Below, piece after piece: positions 1-19,282 of a stretch of DNA of 64,000 bases. How positions within the stretch are numbered: the first letter of the stretch is position 1; the number at the start of each line of letters is the position of its first letter. Origin of the DNA: Deltaproteobacteria bacterium (GTDB taxonomy: Bacteria; Myxococcota_A; UBA9160; UBA6930); contig VGRF01000008.1 in the NCBI GenBank assembly GCA_016875395.1, positions 1 through 64,000 of the forward strand. The letters run 5' to 3'. The notes below the pieces were generated by a model. That model was not told the origin of the DNA, did not search any database, and was given only the letters and a program-made list of their open reading frames with translations. Made by a program: the position numbers and the translations under genes.

Positions 1-1190
<1,190 letters not shown>

Positions 1191-1205
1191 TGCTTGCTCC
1201 TGGTC

Positions 1206-3281
1206 CTAATAAGTCGGGACGATGCTCTTCGCGACCGCCTCGGGAACTTCGGCGTAGTGCGAGAACTGCATCGTGTAGCTGGCGCGGCCCTGCGTCATCG
1301 ACCGCAGCTGATTCACGTATCCGAACATCTGCGCGAGCGGCACGTCGGCGTGCACGAGCTGCGCGCCCGCGCGCGCCTCGAGGCCGGTGATCGCGCCGCG
1401 GCGCATGTTGAGGTCGCCCTGCACGGGCCCCACGAACTCGTCGGGCGTGACGACCTCGACGCTCATCACGGGCTCGAGCAGCGCGGGCTTGCCTTCGCGC
1501 AGGCCGTCGCGCATCGCGAGTGACGCTGCGATCTTGAACGAACGCTCCGACGAGTCGACGTCGTGCGCTTGCCCGTCGAGCAGGCGCACCTTGATGTCGA
1601 CGACCTGGTAGCCCGCGAGCTCGCCGCTCTGCGCCGCCTCTTCGCAGCCGTGCTTGATGGCGGGCACGTACTCGCGCGGAATCGCCTCGCCCTTCAGGGC
1701 GTTCTCGAACACGAAGCCGCTGCCGGGCGCGCCGGGCGAGACCTCGATCTTCACCACGCCGTAATCACCGGTGCCGCCGGTCTGCTTGATGTAGCGGCCG
1801 GTGACGACGGCGGTCTGACGGATCGTTTCCTTGTACGAGACTTGCGGGCGGCCCACGTTGGCGGCGACGCCGAATTCGCGCTGGAGGCGATCCACCTTGA
1901 TCTCGAGGTGGAGCTCGCCCATGCCCGCGAGAATCGTCTGGCCGGTCTCGGAGTCGACGGAGACGCGGAAGGTCGGATCCTCGGCGGCGAGCTTGCCGAG
2001 CGCGGTGCTCAGCCTCTCCATGTCCGCCTGCGTCTTGGCCTCGACCGCGATCTTGATCACGGGCTCGGCGAAGTCGATCGGCTCGAGCACCACCGGCGCG
2101 TTGCCCGCGCACAGCGTGTGGCCCGTCGCGACGTTCTTCATGCCCACCATCGCGACGATGTCGCCCGCGTACGCCGCGTCGATCTCTTGGCGCTTGTTCG
2201 CGTGCATCTGGAGCAGGCGGCCCACGCGCTCCTTCTTGCCCGTGGCGCTGTTCAGCACCTGGTCGCCGCTCTTCACGACGCCCGAGTAGACGCGCACGTA
2301 GGTGAGCTGCCCGACGTGCTTGTCCGTCGCGATCTTGAACGCGAGACCCGCGAACGGCTCCTTGTCGTCGGCCTTGCGCCTGACGACTTCTCGATCCTTC
2401 TCCGGCTTGTGGCCCTCGATCGCCGGCACGTCGAGTGGCGACGGCAGATAGTTCACGATGCCGTCGAGCAGCGGCTGCACGCCTTTGTTCCGGAAGCTCG
2501 AGCCGCACAGCACGGGAACGATGCGCAGCTTCAGCGTCGCCTCGCGCAGCGCCTTGCGCAGCGCGTCGACCGCGATCTGCTGGCCCTCGAGGTATTGAGC
2601 CATCAGCGCTTCGTCGACGTCGGCGGCGGCTTCGATCGCCTTCTCGCGGTACTCGGCCACGGTCGCGGCGAGCTCGCTCGGCACCGGCTCGTCGTGGAAT
2701 GCGGCGCCGAGCTCGGTTCCGTCCCACACGATGGCCTTGTTCTCGAGCACGTCGACGACGCCGCGGAAGCCGTCCTCGCGGCCGATCGGCACGTGCAGCG
2801 GAATCGGATTCGCCGCGAGGCGTTCGCGCATCATGCGCATCACGCGCGGGAAGTCGGCGCCGATGCGATCCATCTTGTTCACGAACGCGATGCGCGGCAC
2901 GTGATACTTGTCCGCTTGCCGCCACACCGTCTCGGACTGCGGCTCGACGCCACCGACGCCACAGAACACGGCGACAGCGCCGTCGAGGACGCGGAGCGAA
3001 CGCTCCACCTCGGCGGTGAAATCGACGTGGCCAGGTGTGTCGATGATGTTGATGCGGTGTTCCTTCCAGAAGCAGGTCGTGGCGGCCGAGGTGATCGTGA
3101 TGCCGCGTTCCTGCTCCTGCTCCATCCAGTCCATGGTCGCGGTGCCCTCGTGCACCTCGCCCAGCTTGTACGTGACGCCCGTGTAGAAGAGGATTCGCTC
3201 GGTAGTCGTCGTCTTTCCGGCATCGATGTGAGCCATGATGCCGATGTTGCGAGTTCGCTCTAGCGGAGCCTGCCTGGGCAT
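1206..3281 (-). CDS. fusA: Elongation factor G
   Basis: This is the translocation GTPase of 691 residues, the normal length for the family. The P-loop AHIDAGKT lies at residues 17-24, the switch motif DTPGH near 82 and NKMD near 136, followed by the domain II-V regions. The start is the ATG at 3281. It sits between rpsG (57-base gap) and tufA (15-base gap), the standard str operon order. Nothing in the sequence suggests the divergent spare EF-G2 type, and the operon position supports the housekeeping copy. Confidence 0.97.
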   Translation of the reverse strand: MPRQAPLERTRNIGIMAHIDAGKTTTTERILFYTGVTYKLGEVHEGTATMDWMEQEQERGITITSAATTCFWKEHRINIIDTPGHVDFTAEVERSLRVLDGAVAVFCGVGGVEPQSETVWRQADKYHVPRIAFVNKMDRIGADFPRVMRMMRERLAANPIPLHVPIGREDGFRGVVDVLENKAIVWDGTELGAAFHDEPVPSELAATVAEYREKAIEAAADVDEALMAQYLEGQQIAVDALRKALREATLKLRIVPVLCGSSFRNKGVQPLLDGIVNYLPSPLDVPAIEGHKPEKDREVVRRKADDKEPFAGLAFKIATDKHVGQLTYVRVYSGVVKSGDQVLNSATGKKERVGRLLQMHANKRQEIDAAYAGDIVAMVGMKNVATGHTLCAGNAPVVLEPIDFAEPVIKIAVEAKTQADMERLSTALGKLAAEDPTFRVSVDSETGQTILAGMGELHLEIKVDRLQREFGVAANVGRPQVSYKETIRQTAVVTGRYIKQTGGTGDYGVVKIEVSPGAPGSGFVFENALKGEAIPREYVPAIKHGCEEAAQSGELAGYQVVDIKVRLLDGQAHDVDSSERSFKIAASLAMRDGLREGKPALLEPVMSVEVVTPDEFVGPVQGDLNMRRGAITGLEARAGAQLVHADVPLAQMFGYVNQLRSMTQGRASYTMQFSHYAEVPEAVAKSIVPTY

Positions 3282-3338
3282 TTGGTTTCGACTCGCGCCT
3301 TGGCGCTTACGCCGTCTCCAGGGTTCGTCGGTTCTCGG

Positions 3339-3809
3339 TTACCAGCGGTAGTGCGAGAACGCCTTGTTCGCGTCCGCCATGCGGTGCGTGTCCTCGCGCT
3401 TCTTCACCGCCTCGCCGCGCTCGTTCGCCGCGTCGATCAGCTCGTTCGCGAGCTTCTCGCGCATGCTGCGGCCGTCGCGCGCGCGCGACGACTCGACGAT
3501 CCAGCGCATGGCCAGCGAAGTCGCGCGCTCGGGCCGCACCTCGACGGGCACCTGATAATTCGCGCCGCCGACGCGCCGCGACTTCACCTCGATGCGCGGC
3601 CGCACGTTCTCGACGGCGCGCCGGAACATCGCGATCGGATCATTGCGAGTCTTGCTCTCGATCTCGTCGAAGGCGCCGTAGAGGATGTGCTCCGCGGTCG
3701 ACTTATTGCCGTCGCGCATGATCACGTTCATGAAGCGCGTGACGAGGCGATCGTTGAACTTCGGATCGGCGATCGTCTCGCGCTTGGCTACGACTCGGCG
3801 TCGGGGCAT
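3339..3809 (-). CDS. rpsG: 30S ribosomal protein S7
   Basis: S7 binds the 3' major domain of 16S rRNA and starts assembly of the 30S head. The product has 156 residues, the normal bacterial length, and begins [11 protein letters not shown] as expected. It lies between rpsL and fusA. In E. coli S7 represses the str operon by binding the rpsL-rpsG intergenic mRNA; here that gap is only 55 bases (3810-3864), so the same control is possible but not shown by the sequence. Confidence 0.97.
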   Translation of the reverse strand: MPRRRVVAKRETIADPKFNDRLVTRFMNVIMRDGNKSTAEHILYGAFDEIESKTRNDPIAMFRRAVENVRPRIEVKSRRVGGANYQVPVEVRPERATSLAMRWIVESSRARDGRSMREKLANELIDAANERGEAVKKREDTHRMADANKAFSHYRW

Positions 3810-3864
3810 CTCGTTCTCTCGAAGCGAAGCGGCGGCTCGAAGGAGCCGCCGCGCTTGTTAGGGA

Positions 3865-4236
3865 TTACTTGGGCGTCTTGGCGCCGTACTTCGACCGGCT
3901 CTGCTTGCGATTCGCGACGCCCGTCGAGTCCAGCGTGCCGCGCACGATGTGGTACCGGACGCCGGGCAGGTCCTTGACGCGGCCGCCGCGCACCAGCACC
4001 ACCGAGTGCTCCTGCAGCGTGTGGCCCTCGCCCGGGATGTAAGCGTTCACTTCGTTGCCGTTCGTGAGGCGCACGCGGGCGACCTTGCGCAGCGCCGAGT
4101 TCGGCTTCTTCGGCGTCTGCGTGAATACGCGAATGCACACGCCGCGGCGCTGCGGGGAAGCGCCCAAGTCGGGCGACTTCGACTTCTTGCGGTTCGCGGT
4201 GCGACCGGCGCGAAGGAGCTGTTGGACGGTAGGCAT
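3865..4236 (-). CDS. rpsL: 30S ribosomal protein S12
   Basis: S12 is the decoding-centre protein that controls translational accuracy. The product has 123 residues and the conserved blocks [11 protein letters not shown] (about residues 41-51) and GGRVKDLPG (about 84-92). The lysines altered in known streptomycin-resistant mutants are the wild-type residues here. It is the first gene of rpsL-rpsG-fusA-tufA. A sigma-70-like promoter lies about 225 bases upstream (4462-4489), giving a long leader. Confidence 0.97.
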   Translation of the reverse strand: MPTVQQLLRAGRTANRKKSKSPDLGASPQRRGVCIRVFTQTPKKPNSALRKVARVRLTNGNEVNAYIPGEGHTLQEHSVVLVRGGRVKDLPGVRYHIVRGTLDSTGVANRKQSRSKYGAKTPK

Positions 4237-4461
4237 TCACTCTCCGGCGATGGCGCCTGCGCTTGTTAGGGCGCGAGCCCCGCATTCCAAGATCCGAAAA
4301 CCAAAGTGCGAAAAGCCCCTCTCAGCAACGCCCGCGGTGGCGAGGAGGCCGGAACGGGACATCCCAGGGCCGGGTGGGCAGCAGGGATGATCGATTCGGG
4401 CTGGCTTCTCGACGTCCGGGGCAGCCGTGGGCCGCGACCCAAATTCCTCAGAAGGCGCGGC
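4237..4461 (-). other. rpsL leader / rpoC-rpsL intergenic region
   Basis: The 356 bases between the rpoC stop and the rpsL start contain no supportable gene. From the rpoC side they hold a long hairpin (4530-4584), a U-tract (4514-4518), a promoter (4462-4489) and this untranslated leader of roughly 220 bases. A TGTTAGG motif, described in the findings, lies at 4264-4270. I see no recognisable riboswitch. Short open frames here are composition artefacts. Confidence 0.5.
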
Positions 4462-4489
4462 AAGATATCGAGGGTCGATTCCGTGTCAA
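4462..4489 (-). promoter_or_regulatory. Sigma-70-type promoter of the str operon
   Basis: On the minus strand a perfect -35 box TTGACA (4489-4484) is followed after 16 bases by the -10 box TATCTT (4467-4462, four of six consensus positions). It lies downstream of the rpoC hairpin and points to rpsL, so it would let rpsL-rpsG-fusA-tufA be transcribed separately from rpoBC. This is a sequence-based prediction. Confidence 0.6.
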
Positions 4490-4513
4490 CGCGAGTTCCG
4501 GGGGACTCGAGAG

Positions 4514-4584
4514 AAAAAGCGGCGCCCTCCCAGAATGCCGAGGGCCACCCCGCCGCGAGGACGAGGTGGCCCCCTCGATTCTGG
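4514..4584 (-). terminator. Putative rpoC terminator
   Basis: Just after the rpoC stop, the arms CCAGAAT (minus, 4584-4578) and ATTCTGG (4536-4530) enclose a perfect inner stem GGGCCACC / GGTGGCCC (4572-4565 and 4549-4542). A run of five U follows at 4518-4514, about 11 bases after the hairpin. The spacing to the U-run is longer than in a textbook terminator, so termination may be partial. The position between two operons supports the call. Confidence 0.55.
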
Positions 4585-4592
4585 ACGACGCG

Positions 4593-8789
<4,197 letters not shown>

Positions 8790-8835
8790 GGTGTTGCTCT
8801 CCTGAGCCTTGTGAGTTTGGGGGTCGCACCAGCCG

Positions 8836-13026
<4,191 letters not shown>

Positions 13027-13064
13027 TGGACGTGATCCCTCCCGGAGTGGGTTTTCCGACTCGA

Positions 13065-13101
13065 AACGCAGGCACGCGCGAGCTCACGCCCGCGCTGCGT
13101 T
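13065..13101 (-). terminator. Hairpin in the rplL-rpoB gap (possible attenuator)
   Basis: Arms AACGCAG (13065-13071) and CTGCGTT (13095-13101) can pair around a G+C-rich 23-base loop. There is no U-tract. In E. coli the rplL-rpoB gap holds a partial terminator that sets the ratio of ribosomal protein to polymerase, so a similar role is possible here. That role is inference from position. Confidence 0.35.
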
Positions 13102-13169
13102 TGCGCGCCAACCAGAAACGGCAATGCGCTGCGCGGCGCGCTTGTCAGGCAGCGACCGCGCCGAGCGCA

Positions 13170-13556
13170 TTACTTGATGTCGACCTGGCCGCCCTGCTCT
13201 TCGATCTGCTTCTTGATCTTGGCGGCCTCGTCCTTGGAAACGCCTTCCTTGAGGGGCTTGGGCGCGCCTTCGACGAGATCCTTCGCTTCCTTCAGCCCGA
13301 GACCGGTGATCGCGCGGACTTCCTTGATCACCTGGATCTTCTTGTCGCCGCCGGAGAGGAGGACCACGTCGAACTCGGTCTTCTCCTCGGCCGGAGCCGC
13401 GGCGGCACCCGCGCCACCCGCGCCCGGGATCGCCGCGATGGCGACCGGAGCAGCGGCGGACACGCCCCACTTCTCTTCGAGGAGCTTCGCGAGCTGCGCC
13501 GCCTCCATGACGGTAAGGGTCGAGAGCTGATCAGCGATTGCGTTGATGTCGGCCAT
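13170..13556 (-). CDS. rplL: 50S ribosomal protein L7/L12
   Basis: The stalk protein recruits translation GTPases. I place the start at the ATG at 13556, giving 128 residues beginning [16 protein letters not shown]; the open frame extends 30 codons further upstream but that part is not ribosomal. The N-terminal dimerisation segment is followed by an Ala/Pro/Gly-rich hinge (about residues 38-58) and the factor-binding domain, which ends in [10 protein letters not shown]. The gene follows rplJ by 111 bases, the usual order. Confidence 0.96.
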   Translation of the reverse strand: MADINAIADQLSTLTVMEAAQLAKLLEEKWGVSAAAPVAIAAIPGAGGAGAAAAPAEEKTEFDVVLLSGGDKKIQVIKEVRAITGLGLKEAKDLVEGAPKPLKEGVSKDEAAKIKKQIEEQGGQVDIK

Positions 13557-13667
13557 GGGAACTGGACTCCACTTTCTCTTGGCGGTGCTGGCGGACCTTT
13601 GGGGTCCTCCCGCCGGTTGCGAAACATCGCCGGCCGGCGCCGGCAAAACCTGATGACTCGCGAGCGG

Positions 13668-14210
13668 CTACGCGCCGCCCGCCTCTTCGAGCTTCTTGCT
13701 GCGCGCCGAGGCGAGGCGAGCGATCTGCCCGCCGGGCGCCTGCAGCACGCCGAGAATCTTCTGCGCCGGCGCCTGCAGCAGCCCGATCAGCTGCGCGCGC
13801 AGCGTGTCGAGGCTCGGCAGCGTCGCGAGGGTCGCGATCTCTTTCTGGTCGAGCGCCTTGCCCGAGACCATTCCGCCGCGGAGCGCAAACTTGTCGTTCT
13901 CCTTGGCGTAGTCGATCAGCGTCTTCGCGAGCTTCGCCGGGTCGGCGTACGAGATCGCCACCGCGGTCGGGCCCTTGAAGTGCGGCTTCAGCACCGCGAC
14001 GTCGTTGCCCTCGGAAGCGAGCTTCAAGAGCGAGTTCTTGACGACGTGGTACTCGTACTTGCCTGCGCCGTCCGCGCGCAGCTTTGCGCGCAGCTTGTCG
14101 AGCGTCGCGACGTCGAGGCCGCGGTACTCGGCCACGATCACGCTGTTCGCGCGCGCGAACTTCTCTTTCAGCGCGGCGACGGATTCGGCCTTCTGTGCAC
14201 GGGTCAGCAT
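13668..14210 (-). CDS. rplJ: 50S ribosomal protein L10
   Basis: L10 anchors the L7/L12 stalk to 23S rRNA and in E. coli also represses its own mRNA. The product has 180 residues starting MLTRAQKAESVAALKEKF, with the conserved AEYRGLDVATLDKLR region around residues 28-42. It lies ten bases after rplA and ahead of rplL. The C-terminal helix, about 35 residues with repeated Leu/Ile-Gln-Ala-Pro, matches the L12-binding region. Assignment is secure. Confidence 0.96.
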   Translation of the reverse strand: MLTRAQKAESVAALKEKFARANSVIVAEYRGLDVATLDKLRAKLRADGAGKYEYHVVKNSLLKLASEGNDVAVLKPHFKGPTAVAISYADPAKLAKTLIDYAKENDKFALRGGMVSGKALDQKEIATLATLPSLDTLRAQLIGLLQAPAQKILGVLQAPGGQIARLASARSKKLEEAGGA

Positions 14211-14220
14211 GTGTGTCTCC

Positions 14221-14925
14221 TCACGCCGCCGCCTGCACGACCGAACCCGGATCGATGCGGATACCGGGGCCCATCGTGGTGGAGAGCGAGATCTTCTTGA
14301 GGTAGGTGCCCTTCGCGGACGCCGGCTTCGCGCGGACGATCGCGTCGATCAACGCCGTGGCGTTGGCGAGCAGGTTCTCCGCGCTGAACGAGGCTTTGCC
14401 GATCGAGCAGTGCACGATTCCGTTCTTGTCGACGCGGTACTCGACCTTGCCGGCCTTGTTCTCGGACACGGCGCGACCGACGTCAGCGGTCACCGTGCCG
14501 AGCTTCGGGTTCGGCATCAGGCCGCGCGGACCGAGCACGCGGCCGAGGCGGCCCACGACGCCCATCATGTCGGGCGTCGCGATCACGCGCTCGAAATCGA
14601 GCCAGCCCTCGTCCGTGATCTTCTTCGCGAGATCCTCGGCGCCCACGAAGTCGGCACCGGCGGCGCGCGCCTCCTTCTCCTTCTCGCCCTTCGCGAACAC
14701 CAGAATGCGCACCGACTTTCCCGTGCCGTGCGGCAGCACGATCGAGCCGCGCACCATCTGCTCCGCGTGTTTCGGGTCGACGCCGAGGTTCAGCGCGATG
14801 TCGACGCTCTCGTCGAACTTCGCGGTCTTCCAGCTCTTGAGGAGCGCCATGGCCTCGGGCAGCGCGTAGGACTTGTTACGGTCGACCGACGCGAGGCTGG
14901 CGACGTATCGCTTTCCGCTCGACAT
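14221..14925 (-). CDS. rplA: 50S ribosomal protein L1
   Basis: L1 forms the mobile stalk at the ribosomal E site and in E. coli represses the rplKA mRNA. The product has 234 residues. The segment [20 protein letters not shown] (about residues 124-143) is the family signature. Its start follows directly on the rplK stop (TGAG-ATG), so the two genes are likely translationally coupled. Confidence 0.97.
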   Translation of the reverse strand: MSSGKRYVASLASVDRNKSYALPEAMALLKSWKTAKFDESVDIALNLGVDPKHAEQMVRGSIVLPHGTGKSVRILVFAKGEKEKEARAAGADFVGAEDLAKKITDEGWLDFERVIATPDMMGVVGRLGRVLGPRGLMPNPKLGTVTADVGRAVSENKAGKVEYRVDKNGIVHCSIGKASFSAENLLANATALIDAIVRAKPASAKGTYLKKISLSTTMGPGIRIDPGSVVQAAA

Positions 14926-14926
14926 C

Positions 14927-15355
14927 TCAGCCCTCCACCACGTCGAGGCCCATCGAGCGGGCGGTTCCCGAAATCACCTTGATGGCGGCGTCGACGTCGT
15001 TCGCGGAGAGATCGTTCAGCTTCATCTCCGCGATCTCGCGCACCTGAGCCTTCGTCACCTTGCCCACCTTGGTGCGGTTCGGCTCGCCCGAACCCTTCTC
15101 CACCTTGGCGGCGCGCTTCAGCAGCACGGAGGCCGGCGGAGTCTTGAGCTCGAACGTGAACGTGCGGTCCGAGTAGATCGTGATCAGCGCCGGAATGATC
15201 AGGCCCTGTCGATCCTGGGTGCGCGCGTTGAACGCCTTGCAGAACTCCATGATGTTCACGCCGTGCTGGCCGAGCGCCGGCCCCACGGGCGGTGCCGGGT
15301 TCGCTTGCCCCCCCGGACACTGCAGCTTCACCACTGCGGTGACTTTCTTCGCCAT
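14927..15355 (-). CDS. rplK: 50S ribosomal protein L11
   Basis: L11 binds the GTPase-associated region of 23S rRNA and is needed for RelA-dependent stringent signalling. The product has 142 residues starting [21 protein letters not shown], with [20 protein letters not shown] at about residues 26-45. It comes after nusG with a 116-base gap that contains a small perfect stem (GCGAGC-GGC-GCTCGC, about 15408-15422). Confidence 0.97.
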   Translation of the reverse strand: MAKKVTAVVKLQCPGGQANPAPPVGPALGQHGVNIMEFCKAFNARTQDRQGLIIPALITIYSDRTFTFELKTPPASVLLKRAAKVEKGSGEPNRTKVGKVTKAQVREIAEMKLNDLSANDVDAAIKVISGTARSMGLDVVEG

Positions 15356-15471
15356 TCATTTTCCTCTGTCGGGTGCTGACGGGCGGGTTACGCCCTCCCC
15401 GGGTTTGCGAGCGGCGCTCGCTGGCTTCGCGCCGGCTCGGGGCCGCCGCGTGCTTCCCTAATGACTCGCGC

Positions 15472-16005
15472 TCAGGCCTTCTCCACGCTCGTGTAATCGA
15501 GCACGACCGGCGTCGCGCGTCCGAACACCTGCACCATCACGCGGACCTTCTCCTTGTCCGCGATCACCTCGTCCACGTAGCCGTTGAAGTTCGCGAACGG
15601 GCCGTTCGTCACTCGCACGCTCTCGCCTGCCTCGAACACGATCCGCGGCCGCGGCTTCGCGGCGCCTTCCTTCATCTGCGCCGTCATGCCGGCGACTTCC
15701 TCGTCCGAGATCGGCGTCGGCTTCTCGCTGCCGCCCACGAAGCCGGTGATGCGCGGCGTCTCCTTCACGATGTGCCACGTCTCGTCCGTGAGATTCATGT
15801 GCACGAGGATGTAGCCGGGCAGGAACTTGCGGCGCGCCGTGCGCTTCTCGCCCTTCACGACTTCGACGACGTTCTCCTCGGGAATCAGGATCTCGTCGAA
15901 ATCCGACTCGTGGCCGATCGTCTTCGCGCGCTCGAGGAGGGCCTTCTTGGCCTTCGCCTCGTGCCCCGAATACGTGTGCACGATGTACCACTTCTTGTCA
16001 GGCAT
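15472..16005 (-). CDS. nusG: Transcription termination/antitermination factor NusG
   Basis: NusG binds RNA polymerase and couples it to Rho or to ribosomal S10. I choose the ATG at 16005 (177 residues, starting MPDKKWYIVHTYSGHE) because GGAGAG lies just upstream; the in-frame GTG at 16029 has no good ribosome binding site. The N-terminal NGN domain includes RKFLPGYILVHM, and the C-terminal KOW segment includes ESVRVTNGPFANFNGYVDE. It follows secE closely, the conserved secE-nusG pair. Confidence 0.95.
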   Translation of the reverse strand: MPDKKWYIVHTYSGHEAKAKKALLERAKTIGHESDFDEILIPEENVVEVVKGEKRTARRKFLPGYILVHMNLTDETWHIVKETPRITGFVGGSEKPTPISDEEVAGMTAQMKEGAAKPRPRIVFEAGESVRVTNGPFANFNGYVDEVIADKEKVRVMVQVFGRATPVVLDYTSVEKA

Positions 16006-16033
16006 CACGCTCTCCGACCCGGTGCTCACCGAA

Positions 16034-16273
16034 TCAGCCCTGCAACCACTTGGGCAAACCGTCGATCAGCCACTCGAAGCCGAGCGAGAGCAGCGCGTCC
16101 ACCGAACCGAGGATGATCGTCATCAGCACGACGATCACGAGCACGCCGACGGTCCCGCCCACGTACTCCTTCTGCGTCGGCCACGTGATCTTGTCGAATT
16201 CGGTGCGCACATCGAGCAGGTACTGCCGGAAGTCCTGCACCCAGCCGCTCACGCGATTCGAACTGGCTTCCAA
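16034..16273 (-). CDS. secE: Preprotein translocase subunit SecE
   Basis: SecE clamps SecY in the inner-membrane protein channel. The short single-helix form has the conserved amphipathic stretch EFDKITWPTQKEY followed by one membrane helix rich in Val, Ile and Leu. The longest frame would run back into tRNA-Trp, so I place the start at TTG 16273: GAGG lies five bases upstream (16282-16279) and the product is 79 residues. GTG at 16252 is the other possibility. The tRNA 3' end is only 18 bases upstream, so both probably come from one transcript. Confidence 0.9.
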   Translation of the reverse strand: MEASSNRVSGWVQDFRQYLLDVRTEFDKITWPTQKEYVGGTVGVLVIVVLMTIILGSVDALLSLGFEWLIDGLPKWLQG

Positions 16274-16291
16274 GAGAACCTCGTTTCGGCT

Positions 16292-16367
16292 TGGCAGGTG
16301 CGGAGGGACTCGAACCCCCAACCTCCGGATTTGGAGTCCGGTGCACTACCAATTGTGCTACGCACCT
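16292..16367 (-). tRNA. tRNA-Trp (anticodon CCA)
   Basis: A 76-base cloverleaf with acceptor AGGTGCG / CGCACCT, discriminator G and an encoded CCA end. The anticodon loop CTCCAAA carries CCA. The T arm contains GGTTCGAGTCC. It lies between tufB and secE, the common bacterial arrangement. Confidence 0.97.
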
Positions 16368-16396
16368 AATAACTGAGCACGCCTCTCGCGCTGCGA

Positions 16397-17587
<1,191 letters not shown>

Positions 17588-17648
17588 CTCGCGTCGTCCT
17601 TCTTTGCTTTGGAGTGAGTGGGTGTGTCGAGTTGTTAGGGCGGGGAAC

Positions 17649-17724
17649 TGGAGCTCACGACCGGGATCGAACCGGTGACCTCGTCCTTACCAAGGACGTG
17701 CTCTACCGACTGAGCTACGTGAGC
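17649..17724 (-). tRNA. tRNA-Thr (anticodon GGU)
   Basis: The 76-base sequence has acceptor arms GCTCACG / CGTGAGC, discriminator U and encoded CCA. The anticodon is GGT within CTTGGTAAG. It is the thrT position directly before tufB. Confidence 0.97.
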
Positions 17725-17743
17725 GTCTCATCCCTCGCGTGAT

Positions 17744-17820
17744 TGGAGCGGGAAACGGGATTCGAACCCGCGACCCCAAGCTTGGAAGGCTTGTGCTCTA
17801 GCCAGCTGAGCTATTCCCGC
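17744..17820 (-). tRNA. tRNA-Gly (anticodon UCC)
   Basis: The 77-base sequence has acceptor arms GCGGGAA and TTCCCGC, an encoded CCA end and anticodon TCC in the loop of CCTTCCAAG. It is the glyT position in the tRNA-tufB cluster. Confidence 0.97.
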
Positions 17821-17882
17821 GGTTCACCGTTTTCCGCTGGATTCCAGCGTCGGTGCGGCGTTCGTTCGGTTCGCTGCGCGAG

Positions 17883-17968
17883 TGGTGGAGAGGGGAGGAT
17901 TCGAACCTCCGAAGGCGTGAGCCAGCAGATTTACAGTCTGCCCCGTTTGGCCGCTTCGGTACCTCTCC
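17883..17968 (-). tRNA. tRNA-Tyr (anticodon GUA)
   Basis: An 86-base class II tRNA with a long variable arm (TGGCTCACGCCTTCGGA region), acceptor GGAGAGG / CCTCTCC, discriminator A, encoded CCA, and anticodon GTA inside CTGTAAATC. It is the tyrU position. Confidence 0.97.
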
Positions 17969-18325
17969 GCTCGGACTCGACGCACGCCGCCGGGCAGCGC
18001 GCCGCTCCTTCTCGATCTCCCTGTGGTTGACTTGTTAGGCCGGGAGACCCGAAGAGCAACAGAAAAGGAACGGCAGGAACCGCCGATTCGCACGAGTGAC
18101 GAATCCGACCCCCGCCTCACGCCTTCACCGCTGCGCTTCGCGACCGCCTCGAGCCGAAAATCCTGTTTGTGTTCGGTTTGTTGCGCGCCGGCTTGCGATC
18201 TCTCGAAAGCCATTGCCGAAGGGGCGCCGACTGTAGCGGCCGATTTCCGGGGCGCGCCTCCCTGCGTCGACTTTTTGACGACTTCGTCGGCTTCCGTGGA
18301 GAGCCCAGGACGAAGTCGGCCCGGC
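17969..18325 (-). other. Long spacer between tRNA-Thr(UGU) and tRNA-Tyr
   Basis: These 357 bases hold no supportable gene, although the other tRNA genes in this cluster are only 20-60 bases apart. Visible elements are a 10-bp perfect stem (CGACTTCGTC at 18279-18288 with GACGAAGTCG at 18309-18318) just after tRNA-Thr, an AAAAA stretch next to it, and a TGTTAGG motif at 18033-18039. The stem could act in processing or attenuation. I could not find a convincing second promoter. Confidence 0.4.
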
Positions 18326-18401
18326 TGGAGCTGGCGAGGGGACTTGAACCCCTAACCTGTCGATTACAAATCGACTGCTCTGCCAGTTGAGCTACGCCAG
18401 C
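18326..18401 (-). tRNA. tRNA-Thr (anticodon UGU)
   Basis: The 76-base sequence has acceptor arms GCTGGCG / CGCCAGC, discriminator U and encoded CCA. The anticodon is TGT in GATTTGTAATC. It is the first RNA of the cluster, about 10 bases after the predicted transcription start. Confidence 0.97.
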
Positions 18402-18418
18402 CCGCGTTCGGCGCGCGC

Positions 18419-18447
18419 ATACTAAGTAGGGCGCTCCGACCAGGCAA
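18419..18447 (-). promoter_or_regulatory. Promoter of the tRNA-tufB operon
   Basis: On the minus strand, TTGCCT (18447-18442) and TAGTAT (18424-18419) are separated by exactly 17 bases. A G+C-rich stretch follows directly and runs to the first tRNA at 18401. A G+C-rich discriminator is typical of stable-RNA promoters under stringent control. Boxes and spacing are seen in the sequence; the control is inferred. Confidence 0.6.
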
Positions 18448-18478
18448 CGAAAGGCGTGGGATTTCGCGGATTTCGGAG

Positions 18479-19234
18479 TCAGCTCGTCGCCGCCTGCTCG
18501 GCTCGACGCCGGACCCACTCGTAGAGAATCACGGCAGCGGCCGCGGACACGTTGAGCGACGCCACCGCCCCGGCCATCGGAATCGAGATGGGCGTGTCGA
18601 TCTGGCGGGAGAGCCCCGCTCGGATCCCGCGGCCCTCGGCTCCGAGCAGCACCACGATGTCCCCCTCCCAGAACTTGTCGGCGAGCGTGAACAGGCTCTG
18701 GGGCGCCTCTGGCTCCGCCGCGAGCACCCAGAATCCTGCGGCTTTCAGCTGCTCGAGGGCGCGCGAGAGGTTCACGACCCGCGCGGCCGGCAGATGCTCG
18801 ATGGCCCCCGCGCTCGCGCGCGAGACCGCCGGCGAGAGCGGCGCCGAGCGCCGATCCGTCAGTAGCAGGCCGCTGGCGCCGGCCGCGTGCGCCACCCGCG
18901 CGATCGCCCCCAGGTTCTGCGGGTCCTCCACGCCGTCGAGCGCCACGACGCAGCGCCGCCCCGGGTCGCCGAGGGCGCTCAGCTCCGCGAGCGCGAGCTC
19001 CGGCAGCTCGCCGGCCTCGAGCGCGTACCCCTGCGGCTTCACGCCCGGTGGGAGACCGAGGCCGATCTCGCTTGCGGAGCACTCGACCACGCGCACCCCG
19101 GCCGCCGCCGCGAGGGCGCGAAGCGGCTCGACCTCGCGCGGCGCGTCCGGGACGCGCACGCGCAGCGCGTGCAGCACCCGCCGGCGCGCGCGCAGCGCCT
19201 CGCGCACGGGGTGAAAGCGCGTGAGCAGATCCAT
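18479..19234 (-). CDS. rlmB: TrmH/SpoU-family 23S rRNA 2'-O-methyltransferase (RlmB-like)
   Basis: The 251-residue product methylates the 2'-hydroxyl of an RNA ribose, most likely in 23S rRNA. The N-terminus reads LLTRFHPVREALRAR, a substrate-binding region. The knotted SAM-binding fold has the three family motifs: DGVEDPQNLGAIARVAHAAG, VVLLGAEGRGI near residue 195, and SLNVSAAAAVILYE near 228. It lies 77 bases upstream of the tRNA-tufB promoter on the same strand. RlmB is the best match, but TrmH-family members differ in target and this cannot be fixed from sequence alone. Confidence 0.85.
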   Translation of the reverse strand: MDLLTRFHPVREALRARRRVLHALRVRVPDAPREVEPLRALAAAAGVRVVECSASEIGLGLPPGVKPQGYALEAGELPELALAELSALGDPGRRCVVALDGVEDPQNLGAIARVAHAAGASGLLLTDRRSAPLSPAVSRASAGAIEHLPAARVVNLSRALEQLKAAGFWVLAAEPEAPQSLFTLADKFWEGDIVVLLGAEGRGIRAGLSRQIDTPISIPMAGAVASLNVSAAAAVILYEWVRRRAEQAATS

Positions 19235-19282
19235 CGCGACACCATCGCAGAGTGCGCGGGGGGCGCCGCTGAGTGCGGCCCG

